Origin: Flavobacterium flabelliforme
Lineage (GTDB): Bacteria; Bacteroidota; Bacteroidia; Flavobacteriales; Flavobacteriaceae
DNA length: 64,000 bases
Assembly: GCF_017948675.1 (NCBI RefSeq)
Contig: NZ_JAGFBU010000001.1
Location: 186,001 to 250,000 of the forward strand
Direction: 5' to 3'
A model generated the notes under the pieces. The model was not told the DNA's origin, ran no database searches, and was given only the letters and a program-made list of their open reading frames with translations. Position 1 is the stretch's first letter; every line of letters starts with the position of its first letter. The translations under genes were made by a program, and so were the position numbers. Shown piece by piece: positions 35,224 to 44,384 of the stretch.

Positions 35224-36220
35224 AATTTATAATTGTTTTATCAAATTTCTCACTATCACACAGAAAAGAACTTTTTATGGGCAAATAGAAAAGCTGTTCT
35301 GTTGGCAAACTTCCTTTCAAACGCATATAATCTTTCTCGGTAGTAATAATAATATTATTTTGAGCTATTTTTTTTATTTCTAAAATGTCTTTATCAGTAA
35401 AATTATGATGATCTGGAAAAGACAAACAGACTTCATTATTATTTTGTAAATGTTTAAAAAAAGGTTCTGGCTTTGCAATTCCTGCAATTACTATTTTGGG
35501 TGTTGATTGCAGTTCATTAAGGTTTAACTTTAGATTTTCGCTAAAAATAAAAGTATCATACGCTATAAAAGTAAAGTATAATTCTTGATCTGAAGAAATA
35601 TTCAACTTGTTTCTGATTTTGTTTTTCTCCTCTGATGAAAGTGTAGCAGGACATTTAGTTACAATGACAACATTCGCTCTTTTTACCCCACTTCTGCTTT
35701 CTCTTAAATTTCCTGCTGGCAATATAAAATCATCTGAAAATAAATCTCCATAAGAAGTTAGCAAAATATAAAATCCCGCTTTTACTTTTCGGTGTTGAAA
35801 AGCATCATCTAATAAAATAACTGCTGGCTTTTCTTTTTGGGCAAGTAATTGCTTAATCCCATTTTGTCTATCAGCATCAACAGCAACTTGAATTTCTTTA
35901 AATTTTTCAAAAAATTGAAAAGGTTCGTCACCAAGAATAACAGCAGTCGCAGTTTGATCAGCCAAAATAAAACCTTTCGATTTCCTTTTATAACCTCTAC
36001 TAAGAGTGGCTACTTTATATTTTTTAGAAAGCAAACGAATTAAATATTCTATTTGAGGCGTTTTACCAGTCCCTCCAACACTAAGATTTCCCACTGCAAT
36101 AATTGGCAAATCAAAAGAATAGGATTTTAAAATCCCTTTATTAAAAAGAAAATTACGAATACTTGTGATTATACCATACAAAATGGAAATTGGAAACAGT
36201 ATTTTTCTAAGTAAATTCAT
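35195..36220 (-). CDS. lpxK: Tetraacyldisaccharide 4'-kinase
   Basis: A 341-residue enzyme of lipid A synthesis. It has the N-terminal membrane-binding helix (residues 1-28), the P-loop GNLSVGGTGKTP, VATLSRGYKR, and ILLDDAFQHRKV. It phosphorylates the 4' position of tetraacyldisaccharide 1-phosphate at the inner membrane. It overlaps punA by 29 bases. Diagnostic kinase residues are all in place. Confidence 0.95.
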   Translation of the reverse strand: MNLLRKILFPISILYGIITSIRNFLFNKGILKSYSFDLPIIAVGNLSVGGTGKTPQIEYLIRLLSKKYKVATLSRGYKRKSKGFILADQTATAVILGDEPFQFFEKFKEIQVAVDADRQNGIKQLLAQKEKPAVILLDDAFQHRKVKAGFYILLTSYGDLFSDDFILPAGNLRESRSGVKRANVVIVTKCPATLSSEEKNKIRNKLNISSDQELYFTFIAYDTFIFSENLKLNLNELQSTPKIVIAGIAKPEPFFKHLQNNNEVCLSFPDHHNFTDKDILEIKKIAQNNIIITTEKDYMRLKGSLPTEQLFYLPIKSSFLCDSEKFDKTIINYVGTSTRNR

Positions 36221-36404
36221 AAAACAAATATAAAAAGATAAGCTACCAATTCACGAATAAAACGGTTCAAATATTAAAAAAACATCGTTTATGCTTATAT
36301 TTGAAAGTACAAATCGCTAAGATTCTCATTTAGTCAAACATACACTTTTCTCTTAAATAGATTCTTAAAAAATTTGATAATTTATAAATGCAAAACAATT
36401 AATA

Positions 36405-37502
36405 ATGAGTAAAATAAAAGACATTCTTTCTATTCTGGAGGAAATGGCGCCGCTTGCTTACGCTGAAGATTTTGATAATGTAGGCTTATTAGTTGGAGAT
36501 CAAAATAATGAAGCCACAGGAGTTTTAGTTTGTCATGATGCGTTAGAAAGCATAATTGATGAAGCCATAGCAAAAAAATGCAATCTTGTAGTTTGTTTTC
36601 ATCCTATATTATTTTCTGGCTTAAAAAAAATAACAGGCAAAGATTATGTAGAACGCTCGATTATCAAAGCTATAAAAAATGATATTGCTATATATGCAGT
36701 TCATACTGCTTTAGACAATCATCAAAATGGAGTGAATAAAATTTTCTGTGATGCGCTTGGTTTAATAAATACTAAAGTTTTAGTTCCAAAGGAAAATTTC
36801 ATTAGGAAACTAGTGACTTATACAATTGCTGAAAATGCAGAAAAAGTTCGAAAAGCACTGTTTGATGCTGGCGCTGGAAATATAGGAAATTATGAAGATT
36901 GCAGTTTCAATTCAAAAGGCATAGGAACTTTTATGGGAAATGAAAATAGCAATCCTCAATTAGGAGAGCGATTTGAATTTGTTCAAACAGAGGAAATTAA
37001 AATTGAAGTTACTTTTGAAAAACATTTAGAAAATAAAATATTAAAAGCATTGTTTCAAAATCATGCTTATGAAGAAGTGGCGTATGAAATTTACGATTTA
37101 AAAAACCAGCATCAAAATATTGGTTTAGGAATGATTGGTGAATTGAAAGAACCAATGAAAGAAAAAGATTTTTTACTATTTGTAAAAGAAAAAATGCAAT
37201 CAAAAGGGATAAGGCATTCTAACTTTATCGGAAAAGAAGTAAAAAAAATAGCCGTTCTTGGTGGAGCTGGAAGTTTTGCCATAAAAAATGCAATTCAAGC
37301 TGGCGCAGATGTATATTTGACCGCTGATTTGAAGTATCATGAGTTTTATCAAGCCGAAAATCGACTTTTATTGGCAGATATTGGACATTTTGAAAGCGAA
37401 CGCTATACAAAAAATTATATTGTTGAGTATCTTCGAAAAAAAATCCTTAATTTTGCTGTTATTTTATCAGAAGAAAATTCAAATCCAGTTAAGTACTTAT
37501 AG
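36405..37502 (+). CDS. Nif3-like dinuclear metal protein
   Basis: A 365-residue protein. LAYAEDFDNVGLLVGDQ, LVCHDALE, VVCFHPILFSG, HTALDNHQNGVN and C-terminal DIGHFESERY hold the metal ligands of the Nif3/DUF34 family, sometimes annotated GTP cyclohydrolase I type 2. A central insert of about 100 residues is usual in bacteria. The physiological reaction is unresolved. It is 3 bp upstream of the coiled-coil gene, a well-known neighbour pair. Confidence 0.92.
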   Translation: MSKIKDILSILEEMAPLAYAEDFDNVGLLVGDQNNEATGVLVCHDALESIIDEAIAKKCNLVVCFHPILFSGLKKITGKDYVERSIIKAIKNDIAIYAVHTALDNHQNGVNKIFCDALGLINTKVLVPKENFIRKLVTYTIAENAEKVRKALFDAGAGNIGNYEDCSFNSKGIGTFMGNENSNPQLGERFEFVQTEEIKIEVTFEKHLENKILKALFQNHAYEEVAYEIYDLKNQHQNIGLGMIGELKEPMKEKDFLLFVKEKMQSKGIRHSNFIGKEVKKIAVLGGAGSFAIKNAIQAGADVYLTADLKYHEFYQAENRLLLADIGHFESERYTKNYIVEYLRKKILNFAVILSEENSNPVKYL

Positions 37503-37505
37503 AAT

Positions 37506-38285
37506 ATGACGAATACGAAAGAATTAAGTGTTGAGGACAAGTTAAGAGCGATTTACGATTTACAACTTATTGACTCCAGAATTGACGAAATTAGAAACGT
37601 AAGAGGAGAGCTTCCTTTAGAAGTTGAAGATTTAGAAGATGAAGTGGCTGGTTTAAGTACGCGTTCAGAAAAATTGAAAGGAGAACTTGAAGTAATTGAG
37701 GACCTTATCAAAGTAAAAAAGAATGCCATTGAAGACCACAAAGAGTCTATCAAAAAATATACGAAACAACAAGAAACGGTTCGTAACAACAGAGAATTTA
37801 ATTCGCTGACTAAAGAAATAGAATTTCAAGAATTAGAAATTCAATTGTCTGAAAAGCAAATTAAAGAAATGAAAGCTTCTATGGAACACAAGAAGGAAGT
37901 AATTGCAAGCTCTAAAGAAAGATTAGAAGCAAAATCAAATCACTTAAAGCATAAAAAATCTGAGCTAGACGCTATCATGGCTGAAACAGCAAAAGAAGAG
38001 GCATTCTTATCTGAGAAATCTCAAGAATTTCAAGCTTTAATTGAAGAAAGATTATTGAAAGCATATACAAGAATCAGAACTAGTGTTCGTAACGGTTTAG
38101 CTGTTGTATCTATCGAAAGAGGAGCATCTGCAGGATCATTCTTCACTATTCCGCCACAGACTCAAGTAGAAATTGCTTCGAGAAAGAAAATCATCACAGA
38201 CGAACACTCTGGAAGAATATTAGTAGACAGCATGCTAGCTGACGAAGAAAAAGAAAAAATGGATCAATTATTTGCTAAGTTTTAA
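37506..38285 (+). CDS. DUF164-type coiled-coil protein with degenerate zinc ribbon
   Basis: A 259-residue protein with an N-terminal long coiled coil (about 25-180, Glu/Lys heptads) followed by a region that aligns with the CxxC zinc-ribbon tail of the family. Where most members have C-x2-C then C-x2-CGRIL, this one has GASAGSFFTIPPQ and DEHSGRIL, with no Cys in the whole protein. Pairing with the Nif3-like gene fits the family. It is cytoplasmic, and a terminator follows at 38294. See the finding. Confidence 0.88.
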   Translation: MTNTKELSVEDKLRAIYDLQLIDSRIDEIRNVRGELPLEVEDLEDEVAGLSTRSEKLKGELEVIEDLIKVKKNAIEDHKESIKKYTKQQETVRNNREFNSLTKEIEFQELEIQLSEKQIKEMKASMEHKKEVIASSKERLEAKSNHLKHKKSELDAIMAETAKEEAFLSEKSQEFQALIEERLLKAYTRIRTSVRNGLAVVSIERGASAGSFFTIPPQTQVEIASRKKIITDEHSGRILVDSMLADEEKEKMDQLFAKF

Positions 38286-38293
38286 TTACATTT

Positions 38294-38323
38294 AAGTCCC
38301 GATTTACATCGGGACTTTTTTTT
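38294..38323 (+). terminator. Terminator after the Nif3-coiled-coil operon
   Basis: The perfect 10-bp stem AAGTCCCGAT / ATCGGGACTT with a TTAC loop is followed by a T run. Confidence 0.85.
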
Positions 38324-38384
38324 ATATTATATTTGGTCTGCTTTGCAGACTTTTTTTGTTTGTATAGTTTGATAATTTTATTTC

Positions 38385-39236
38385 ATGAAAAACAGTTTTT
38401 ATTTTTTGTTAACTAAATCAATTGGTGCTTACATCAATCTTATGAGCTATGTTTTTCCTGATAAAGCTATTCAAATAGCACATGGATTTTTTAGCCAACC
38501 TAGAAAAGGAAAAATCAATAGCAACAAAATTCCTAAAACACTACAAGGTGCAATTCGAGACACAATAATTGATAATGATAATGTAATACAAACCTACATT
38601 TGGAAAGGAAACGATACCACTATATTACTTATTCATGGTTGGGAAAGCAATTCCTCTAGATGGAAAAAAATGCTACCCTATCTTATCGACTCAGGAAGTA
38701 CCATAATTGCTATTGATGGACCAGGACAAGGAATGTCAAGTGGAAAAGAATTTACCATACCAAAATATGCAGAATTTATTGATATTGTTGCTAAAAAGTA
38801 CCAACCTCAATATATGATTGGTCACTCTATGGGAGGAAAAACAAGTTTGTATTATCAATACAAACACCAAAACCCTAATATTCAAAAAATGGTAATTCTA
38901 GGTGCGCCTAGTGATTTTGTTATTATTTTAAAAAACTTTACAACTCTATTAAGATTGAACAATAAAGTTACACAAGCTTTAAAAAACAAATACACTCAGG
39001 TATTGGATAAAAATTTAGATGAATTTGCATCAAAAGAATTTGTTTCCAATAATGAAACTAAAGGATTTCTAGCGCATGATGTTGATGATACTATTGTCTT
39101 ATTTACAGAAGGAAAAAAAATAGCCTCCGCATGGAAAGACGTTCATTTTGAAGAAACTAAAGGCCTTGGTCACAAATTACACGATGAGGAATTGTATAAA
39201 AAAGTAAATGCCTTTTTATTTGATTCAAAGGACTAA
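38385..39236 (+). CDS. Alpha/beta hydrolase
   Basis: A 283-residue hydrolase. The oxyanion loop is LIHGWESNSSRWKKM, the nucleophile elbow IGHSMGGKTS (Ser148), and GLGHKLHD supplies the catalytic His. There is IDGPGQGMSSG between them. The fold is clear but the substrate is not. No signal peptide is visible. It sits alone on the + strand between a terminator and rluF. Confidence 0.88.
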   Translation: MKNSFYFLLTKSIGAYINLMSYVFPDKAIQIAHGFFSQPRKGKINSNKIPKTLQGAIRDTIIDNDNVIQTYIWKGNDTTILLIHGWESNSSRWKKMLPYLIDSGSTIIAIDGPGQGMSSGKEFTIPKYAEFIDIVAKKYQPQYMIGHSMGGKTSLYYQYKHQNPNIQKMVILGAPSDFVIILKNFTTLLRLNNKVTQALKNKYTQVLDKNLDEFASKEFVSNNETKGFLAHDVDDTIVLFTEGKKIASAWKDVHFEETKGLGHKLHDEELYKKVNAFLFDSKD

Positions 39237-39416
39237 AATCCATAATTTTTAATAGTACATTTTGAAAAAGTGTGAGTGTTTCAAAAATAATATTGACTGT
39301 TTTAAACACATAAGAAATATAAGAATGTCTAAATTTTAATTTGCCAGTAATTTATATTTCAAATTTATGAATTAGATTAATTAGGTTTTAAAACTTTAAG
39401 GGATTTTTGATATTTA

Positions 39417-39455
39417 TTGACATTTGTGATAAACAACTTTAAAGTTGAATGTCAA
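39417..39455. promoter_or_regulatory. Nested palindrome upstream of rluF
   Basis: TTGACATT (39417-39424) and its inverse AATGTCAA (39448-39455) surround the perfect 12-bp palindrome AACTTTAAAGTT (39435-39446). It could be an operator or an RNA hairpin. It lies about 80-115 bp before the rluF ATG, upstream of the -7 box. No known regulator is recognised. Confidence 0.4.
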
Positions 39456-39519
39456 ATCACTTTCCTACCCAAACATCATTTTTAAAAAAGAGTTTAAGAA
39501 ACCGATAAAGAAATTTGCT

Positions 39520-39527
39520 TACTTTTG
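39520..39527 (+). promoter_or_regulatory. rluF promoter -7 element, giving a leaderless start
   Basis: TACTTTTG matches TAnnTTTG and ends 4 bp before the ATG at 39532. With the usual -7 spacing, transcription would start on or beside the start codon. Confidence 0.5.
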
Positions 39528-39531
39528 CACT

Positions 39532-40350
39532 ATGGAAGAAAATTTAAAACGCCTCAATAAATTCATAGGAGAAACAGGATATTGCTCTCGCCGTGAAGCC
39601 GATAAAATTATTGAAGAAGGTCGCGTTACCATTAATGGAATCGTACCAGAATTAGGAACCAAAGTATCTCCTAATGATGAAGTGCGTATTGATGGTAAAT
39701 TGATACGAGAAAAAAATGAAAAACCAGTATACCTTGCTTTCAACAAACCAGTAGGTATAGAATGTACTACTAATTTAGAAGTTCGCAATAATATAGTTGA
39801 TTATATAAACTATCCCACTCGTATTTTTCCAATTGGACGATTAGACAAAGCAAGTGAAGGATTGATTTTTATGACCAATGACGGTGACATTGTAAATAAA
39901 ATTTTAAGAGCGAGAAACAATCACGAAAAAGAATATACCGTAACAGTAAACAAATTAATTACGGACCGATTTATAGAAAAGATGGGAAATGGAGTTCCTA
40001 TTTTAGATACTGTAACCAAAAAGTGTAAAGTAGAGAAAATTAGTTCTACCACATTCAAAATTATACTTACACAAGGTTTAAATCGCCAAATTCGTAGAAT
40101 GACCGAGTATTTAGGTTATGACGTTGTAGCGCTTAAGCGTATTCGAATCATTAATATTTCACTTGATATTCCTGTGGGTCGTTTTAGAGATTTAACGGAT
40201 GCTGAAATTTTAGAAATGAATCAATTGATTGAGCCTTCAATAAAAACAGAAGAGGGAAGTTTACCTAAACCAGAAGCATCACCTAACAGAAGAAAAACCG
40301 AATTTATAAAAAGGGATGATCCTCGATTTAAGAAAAGAGGAGAATATTAA
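39532..40350 (+). CDS. rluF: 23S rRNA pseudouridine synthase RluF-like
   Basis: A 272-residue RsuA/RluF-type enzyme. Residues 1-60 form an S4 domain (RLNKFIGETGYCSRREADKIIEEGRVTING). The catalytic Asp is in GRLDKASEGL. The C-terminal GLNRQIRRMTEYLGYDVVALKRIRI is the family mark. It modifies a uridine in large-subunit rRNA; RluF versus RluB identity is a best guess from sequence pattern. The start at 39532 is chosen since the S4 domain begins there; the upstream frame to 39445 has no family match. Confidence 0.88.
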   Translation: MEENLKRLNKFIGETGYCSRREADKIIEEGRVTINGIVPELGTKVSPNDEVRIDGKLIREKNEKPVYLAFNKPVGIECTTNLEVRNNIVDYINYPTRIFPIGRLDKASEGLIFMTNDGDIVNKILRARNNHEKEYTVTVNKLITDRFIEKMGNGVPILDTVTKKCKVEKISSTTFKIILTQGLNRQIRRMTEYLGYDVVALKRIRIINISLDIPVGRFRDLTDAEILEMNQLIEPSIKTEEGSLPKPEASPNRRKTEFIKRDDPRFKKRGEY

Positions 40351-40355
40351 AAAGT

Positions 40356-40390
40356 AAAAAAGCGTTTCAAAATCTGAAACGCTTTTTTTA
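40356..40390. terminator. Bidirectional terminator between rluF and corA
   Basis: The stem AAAAAAGCGTTTCA / TGAAACGCTTTTTT with a short AT loop is flanked by A and T runs, between the convergent genes. Confidence 0.85.
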
Positions 40391-40393
40391 TAT

Positions 40394-41320
40394 TTAAAAC
40401 CAGCGTTTTCTTTTAAATAAAAACACACCAAAAGCAGGTAAGATCATAGATATGGCAATTACAATCCAGATTCCATATTTGTTTTCTTGTAAATCATTAG
40501 GAACATTCATTCCGTATAAACTAGCGATCAATGTTGGAATCATTAATATAATTGAAATAGAAGTCATCTGTTTCATTATAGTATTCATATTGTTTGAAAT
40601 TACAGAGGCATACGCATCCATAGTTCCTGTTAAAATATCACTATATATATTAGTGGTTTCTTGTGCCTGGCGCAATTCAATCTCCACATCTTCTAACAAA
40701 TCAAGATCAAAATACTCTCTTTGTGATTTTATATTCTTGATTCTGTGTAATAAAATATCATTGCCTTTTAAGGAAGTCATAAAGAAAACCAAGCACTTCT
40801 CTATTTGAAGTAAGGCTTGTAATTCTTCATTTTTTATGGATTTCTCCAAATTATCTTCGGCTAATTTTATTTTTTGGTTGACTTGTTTTAAGTATTTCAA
40901 AAACCAAACACTAGAGGATAGTAACAATTTTAATACTAAATCAAAATTATCTTTGATATTAATATTCTTGCGTTTGGTGTATGTTACAAAATCGGCAAGC
41001 ATTTCTGTTTTGTGAAAACTTATGGTAATGCATATTTGACCTTTAAAAACAATACCAACAGGAATGGTATGAAAAGGCAACTTTATATCATTGCTTTTTA
41101 CAGGAATTCGCATAATGATTAGAGTCCAACCATTTTCAATTTCTATCCTTGGTCTTTCGTCAATATCTTCAATATCATTATAAAAAGCTTCTGGAATCTC
41201 TAGGTCTTCTAGTAAATATTTTTTTTCTGCTTCGGTCGGACATTCTATATTTATCCAGCAGTTTGGAATCCATTTTTCAATGGCAATTAATCCGTTATTG
41301 TTTTTGTAAAAAGCTCTCAT
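40394..41320 (-). CDS. corA: CorA-type magnesium/divalent cation transporter
   Basis: A 308-residue protein. The large N-terminal cytoplasmic domain is followed by two C-terminal TM helices around the YGMNVP selectivity signature (GMN). The tail is Lys/Arg-rich (KRKRW). Identification is firm. Ions carried could be Mg2+, Co2+ or Ni2+. It is a single gene with its terminator shared with rluF. Confidence 0.95.
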   Translation of the reverse strand: MRAFYKNNNGLIAIEKWIPNCWINIECPTEAEKKYLLEDLEIPEAFYNDIEDIDERPRIEIENGWTLIIMRIPVKSNDIKLPFHTIPVGIVFKGQICITISFHKTEMLADFVTYTKRKNINIKDNFDLVLKLLLSSSVWFLKYLKQVNQKIKLAEDNLEKSIKNEELQALLQIEKCLVFFMTSLKGNDILLHRIKNIKSQREYFDLDLLEDVEIELRQAQETTNIYSDILTGTMDAYASVISNNMNTIMKQMTSISIILMIPTLIASLYGMNVPNDLQENKYGIWIVIAISMILPAFGVFLFKRKRWF

Positions 41321-41501
41321 ATCAAAATTCTATAGGTTTAGTCATAGCCTCTTGATTTAGTTACAAGGGCTACTTTAATTCAACATTTCCGAATAATAAT
41401 CGTCCATTTTAAAATTATTTATTTTTTTAAGTGCTGCAAAAGTATTGTTTAAATTTCGTTTAATCGTCAATTAACTAATTTTTAAGTCGTTTTTAAGCTA
41501 A

Positions 41502-41537
41502 AAAAAAAGCCTTAAACTCACATTTAAGGCTTTTTTT
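41502..41537 (-). terminator. folD terminator
   Basis: The 15-bp stem AAAAAAAGCCTTAAA / TTTAAGGCTTTTTTT with a 6-base loop lies directly downstream of the folD stop. Confidence 0.85.
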
Positions 41538-41550
41538 CAAATCAATTATA

Positions 41551-42432
41551 CTATTTATTTCTTTTCATTTCTCTTGCCAAAAGTGTGTTTTTAAGTAACA
41601 TTGCTATCGTCATTGGTCCTACTCCACCTGGAACAGGAGTTATAAAAGATGCTTTTTTACTTACTTCATCAAAATCAACATCTCCTGTAATTACATATCC
41701 TTTTTCATGATTTTCATCAGGAACACGAGTAATACCAACATCAATAACAACAACACCTTCTTTTACCATATTTGCTTTAAGATAATTAGGAACTCCAAGT
41801 GCAGTAATAATAATATCTGCCTGAATCGTTATTTCTTCAATGTTTTTAGTGTAGCTGTGTGTCAGAGTAACTGTTGAATTTCCTGGGAATCCTTTTCTTC
41901 CCATTAAGATACTCATTGGGCGTCCTACAATATGGCTACGACCAATAACTACTGTATGTTTACCTTTTGTTTCTACTTCATATCTTTCTAATAACTCTAA
42001 GATACCGAACGGTGTAGCTGGGATAAAAGTTGTCATATCTAATGCCATCTTACCAAAATTCTCTGGGTGAAAACCATCCACATCTTTACTCGGATCAACA
42101 GCCATTAAAACTTTTTGTTCATCAATTTGTTCAGGCAATGGTAACTGAACGATAAAGCCATCAATAGCCTCATTCTCGTTCAATTCTTTTATTTTTTTAA
42201 GTAATTCAACTTCTGTAGTTGTACTAGGCATTTTTACTAAAGTAGATTCGAATCCTACTCGTTCGCAAGCTTTCACTTTACTGCCAACATAAGTTAAACT
42301 TGCCCCATCGTTACCAACGATTAAAGCAGCCAAATGAGGTACTTTTTCCCCATTATCTTTCATTTTTTGTACTTCTACAGCGATTTCACTCTTAATATCT
42401 TCCGCTGTTTTTTTTCCGTCTAGTAGTTGCAT
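41551..42432 (-). CDS. folD: Methylenetetrahydrofolate dehydrogenase/cyclohydrolase
   Basis: A 293-residue bifunctional enzyme of one-carbon metabolism. It has YVGSKVKACERVGF (catalytic Lys), DGFIVQLPLPEQID, KDVDGFHPEN, GRSHIVGRPMSILM, and PGGVGPMTIAML. It interconverts methylene- and formyl-tetrahydrofolate. It is followed by a strong terminator and preceded by ffh on the same strand with a long hairpin between them. Confidence 0.97.
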   Translation of the reverse strand: MQLLDGKKTAEDIKSEIAVEVQKMKDNGEKVPHLAALIVGNDGASLTYVGSKVKACERVGFESTLVKMPSTTTEVELLKKIKELNENEAIDGFIVQLPLPEQIDEQKVLMAVDPSKDVDGFHPENFGKMALDMTTFIPATPFGILELLERYEVETKGKHTVVIGRSHIVGRPMSILMGRKGFPGNSTVTLTHSYTKNIEEITIQADIIITALGVPNYLKANMVKEGVVVIDVGITRVPDENHEKGYVITGDVDFDEVSKKASFITPVPGGVGPMTIAMLLKNTLLAREMKRNK

Positions 42433-42531
42433 TTTAATTTAGTTTAAAGGATAATAATTCTTTGCTGTAGTCAAACCAACTCAGCAAAAAAAGGATAACA
42501 TAATAGTTGTTGTAATTGTTCTGCTAAAAAA

Positions 42532-42574
42532 TTAAGGTTTAAAGTTTTAATTTAATTAAAACTTTAAACCTTAA
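42532..42574 (-). terminator. ffh terminator, 19-bp perfect hairpin
   Basis: TTAAGGTTTAAAGTTTTAA (42532-42550) and TTAAAACTTTAAACCTTAA (42556-42574) are perfect complements with a 5-base loop. On the minus strand it follows the ffh stop and is trailed by TTTTTTAGC. The AT-only stem is unusually long. Confidence 0.75.
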
Positions 42575-42579
42575 AGATA

Positions 42580-43941
42580 TTATCTCATTCCAGGCATTCC
42601 TCCAGGCATTCCGCCTTTCATTCCGCCCATCATTTTCATTAAATTTTTTCCTCCTGGTCCCTGCATCATTTTCATCATCTTGCTCATTTGATCAAATTGT
42701 TTCATCAATTGATTGACTTGTTCGATTTTCGTTCCGGAACCTTTAGCAATTCTTGCTTTTCTTTTTACATCAATCAAAGCGGGTTTGCTTCTTTCAATTG
42801 GAGTCATCGAGTGAATAATGGCTTCTATATGTTTGAATGCATCATCTTCGATCTCTACATCTTTCATGGCTTTTGAAGCACCAGGTATCATTCCGACCAA
42901 GTCTTTCATATTACCCATTTTCTTTACTTGCTGAATTTGAGATAGGAAATCATCAAAACCAAATTCATTTTTAGCAATTTTCTTTTGAATCTTTCTGGCT
43001 TCGTCTTCGTCAAATTGTTCTTGCGCTCTTTCTACCAAAGACACAACGTCACCCATCCCTAAAATTCTTTCAGCCATACGAATAGGATAGAATACATCTA
43101 TAGCATCCATCTTTTCCCCTGTACCGACGAATTTAATTGGTTTATTTACAACTGTTTTTATAGAAATAGCTGCCCCACCACGCGTATCACCATCAAGTTT
43201 CGTTAAAATAACACCATCAAAATTCAATCGATCATTGAACGTTTTTGCTGTATTTACGGCATCTTGACCTGTCATTGCATCTACAACAAATAAGGTTTCT
43301 TGAGGCTGAATCGCTTTATGAACACGTTCTATCTCGTTCATCATTTCCTCATCAACCGCCAAACGACCTGCTGTATCGACAATAACCACATTAAATCCAT
43401 TTGCTTTCGCGTGTTTGATTGCATTTTGGGCAATTTCAACAGGATTTTTATTTTCAGGCTCAGAGTATACCTCAACACCTATTGAATCTCCAACAACATA
43501 TAATTGCTGAATCGCTGCTGGACGATAAATATCACAAGCAACCAATAGTGGTTTTTTATTCTTTTTTGTAAGAAGATAATTCGCTAGTTTTCCAGAAAAA
43601 GTAGTTTTTCCTGATCCTTGCAAACCAGACATTAAAATAACGGTTGGATTTCCAGAAAGATTAATTCCTGCAACATCACCACCCATTAATTCTGTCAGTT
43701 CATCTTTAACTAACTTTACTAACAATTGCCCTGGCTGAAGCGTTGTTAATACATCCTGCCCGATTGCTTTTTCTTTTACTTTAGTGGTAAAATCTTTCGC
43801 AATTTTAAAGTTAACATCCGCATCAAGCAAAGCTCTACGAACTTCTTTTAAAGTTTCGGCTACATTTACTTCGGTGATTTTTCCGTGACCTTTAAGTATA
43901 TGAAAGGCTTTATCTAGTTTATCGCTTAAATTATCGAACAT
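42580..43941 (-). CDS. ffh: Signal recognition particle protein
   Basis: A 453-residue SRP54 GTPase. The N domain (1-90) leads to the G domain with GLQGSGKTTFSGKLA (G1), DTAGRLA (G3), and TKLDGDTRGG (G4). The C-terminal M domain is Met-rich (MMKMMQGPGGKNLMKMMGG...). It directs nascent membrane proteins to FtsY and SecYEG. The 4.5S RNA gene is not seen in the window. A -7 box at 43964-43971 drives it. Confidence 0.97.
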   Translation of the reverse strand: MFDNLSDKLDKAFHILKGHGKITEVNVAETLKEVRRALLDADVNFKIAKDFTTKVKEKAIGQDVLTTLQPGQLLVKLVKDELTELMGGDVAGINLSGNPTVILMSGLQGSGKTTFSGKLANYLLTKKNKKPLLVACDIYRPAAIQQLYVVGDSIGVEVYSEPENKNPVEIAQNAIKHAKANGFNVVIVDTAGRLAVDEEMMNEIERVHKAIQPQETLFVVDAMTGQDAVNTAKTFNDRLNFDGVILTKLDGDTRGGAAISIKTVVNKPIKFVGTGEKMDAIDVFYPIRMAERILGMGDVVSLVERAQEQFDEDEARKIQKKIAKNEFGFDDFLSQIQQVKKMGNMKDLVGMIPGASKAMKDVEIEDDAFKHIEAIIHSMTPIERSKPALIDVKRKARIAKGSGTKIEQVNQLMKQFDQMSKMMKMMQGPGGKNLMKMMGGMKGGMPGGMPGMR

Positions 43942-43963
43942 GGTTTATTTTTTTATTGAAATG

Positions 43964-43971
43964 CAAAGATA
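43964..43971 (-). promoter_or_regulatory. ffh promoter -7 element
   Basis: Minus-strand TATCTTTG matches TAnnTTTG and lies 22 bp before the ATG. Confidence 0.55.
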
Positions 43972-44384
43972 AACTAATTAGATAATTAGGCAATTAGATA
44001 CAATAGATAATTGAGACTATTTTATGGAATAGAAAAAAACAGAAAAGAGTGTTTTATTTTAGCTAAACTGTGTTTAACATGAATACATTAAAAACAAAAA
44101 AGAGGCTAGATAAATCTAACCTCCTTTTCCCAAAATACAAACAAGTAACTCATAAACAGTATTGACATTAACATTTTAGCTTATAAAAGCCAAAATCTAA
44201 TTGGTTACAAAAAAAGAAATATCAAGACAATATTTTGAACCTAATTATAATACTAGTTTAAGGAGTGTGTTTAATATGCTGAATTACATCAAATTATCTC
44301 AATAATTATTAGTAGGAATAGCTCAAAATAAGTGGCTAAACTTTATAAATCAAAATAAATGGATAGATTCAAAAAAAAAAAAAA
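43972..44384. other. Gene-free stretch between ffh and hmuY
   Basis: About 410 bases, AT-rich. It contains a hairpin at 44102-44122 (GAGGCTAGA-TAAA-TCTAACCTC, one mismatch) followed on the minus strand by a T run, a possible terminator for the HmuY operon. A run of 14 A residues sits at 44371-44384, touching the hmuY stop. No credible ORF. Confidence 0.5.

Noticed and set aside
40452-40808. 118-codon frame on the + strand inside corA
   Set aside because: Antisense shadow of the CorA transmembrane and helical domains; hydrophobic only by complementarity.
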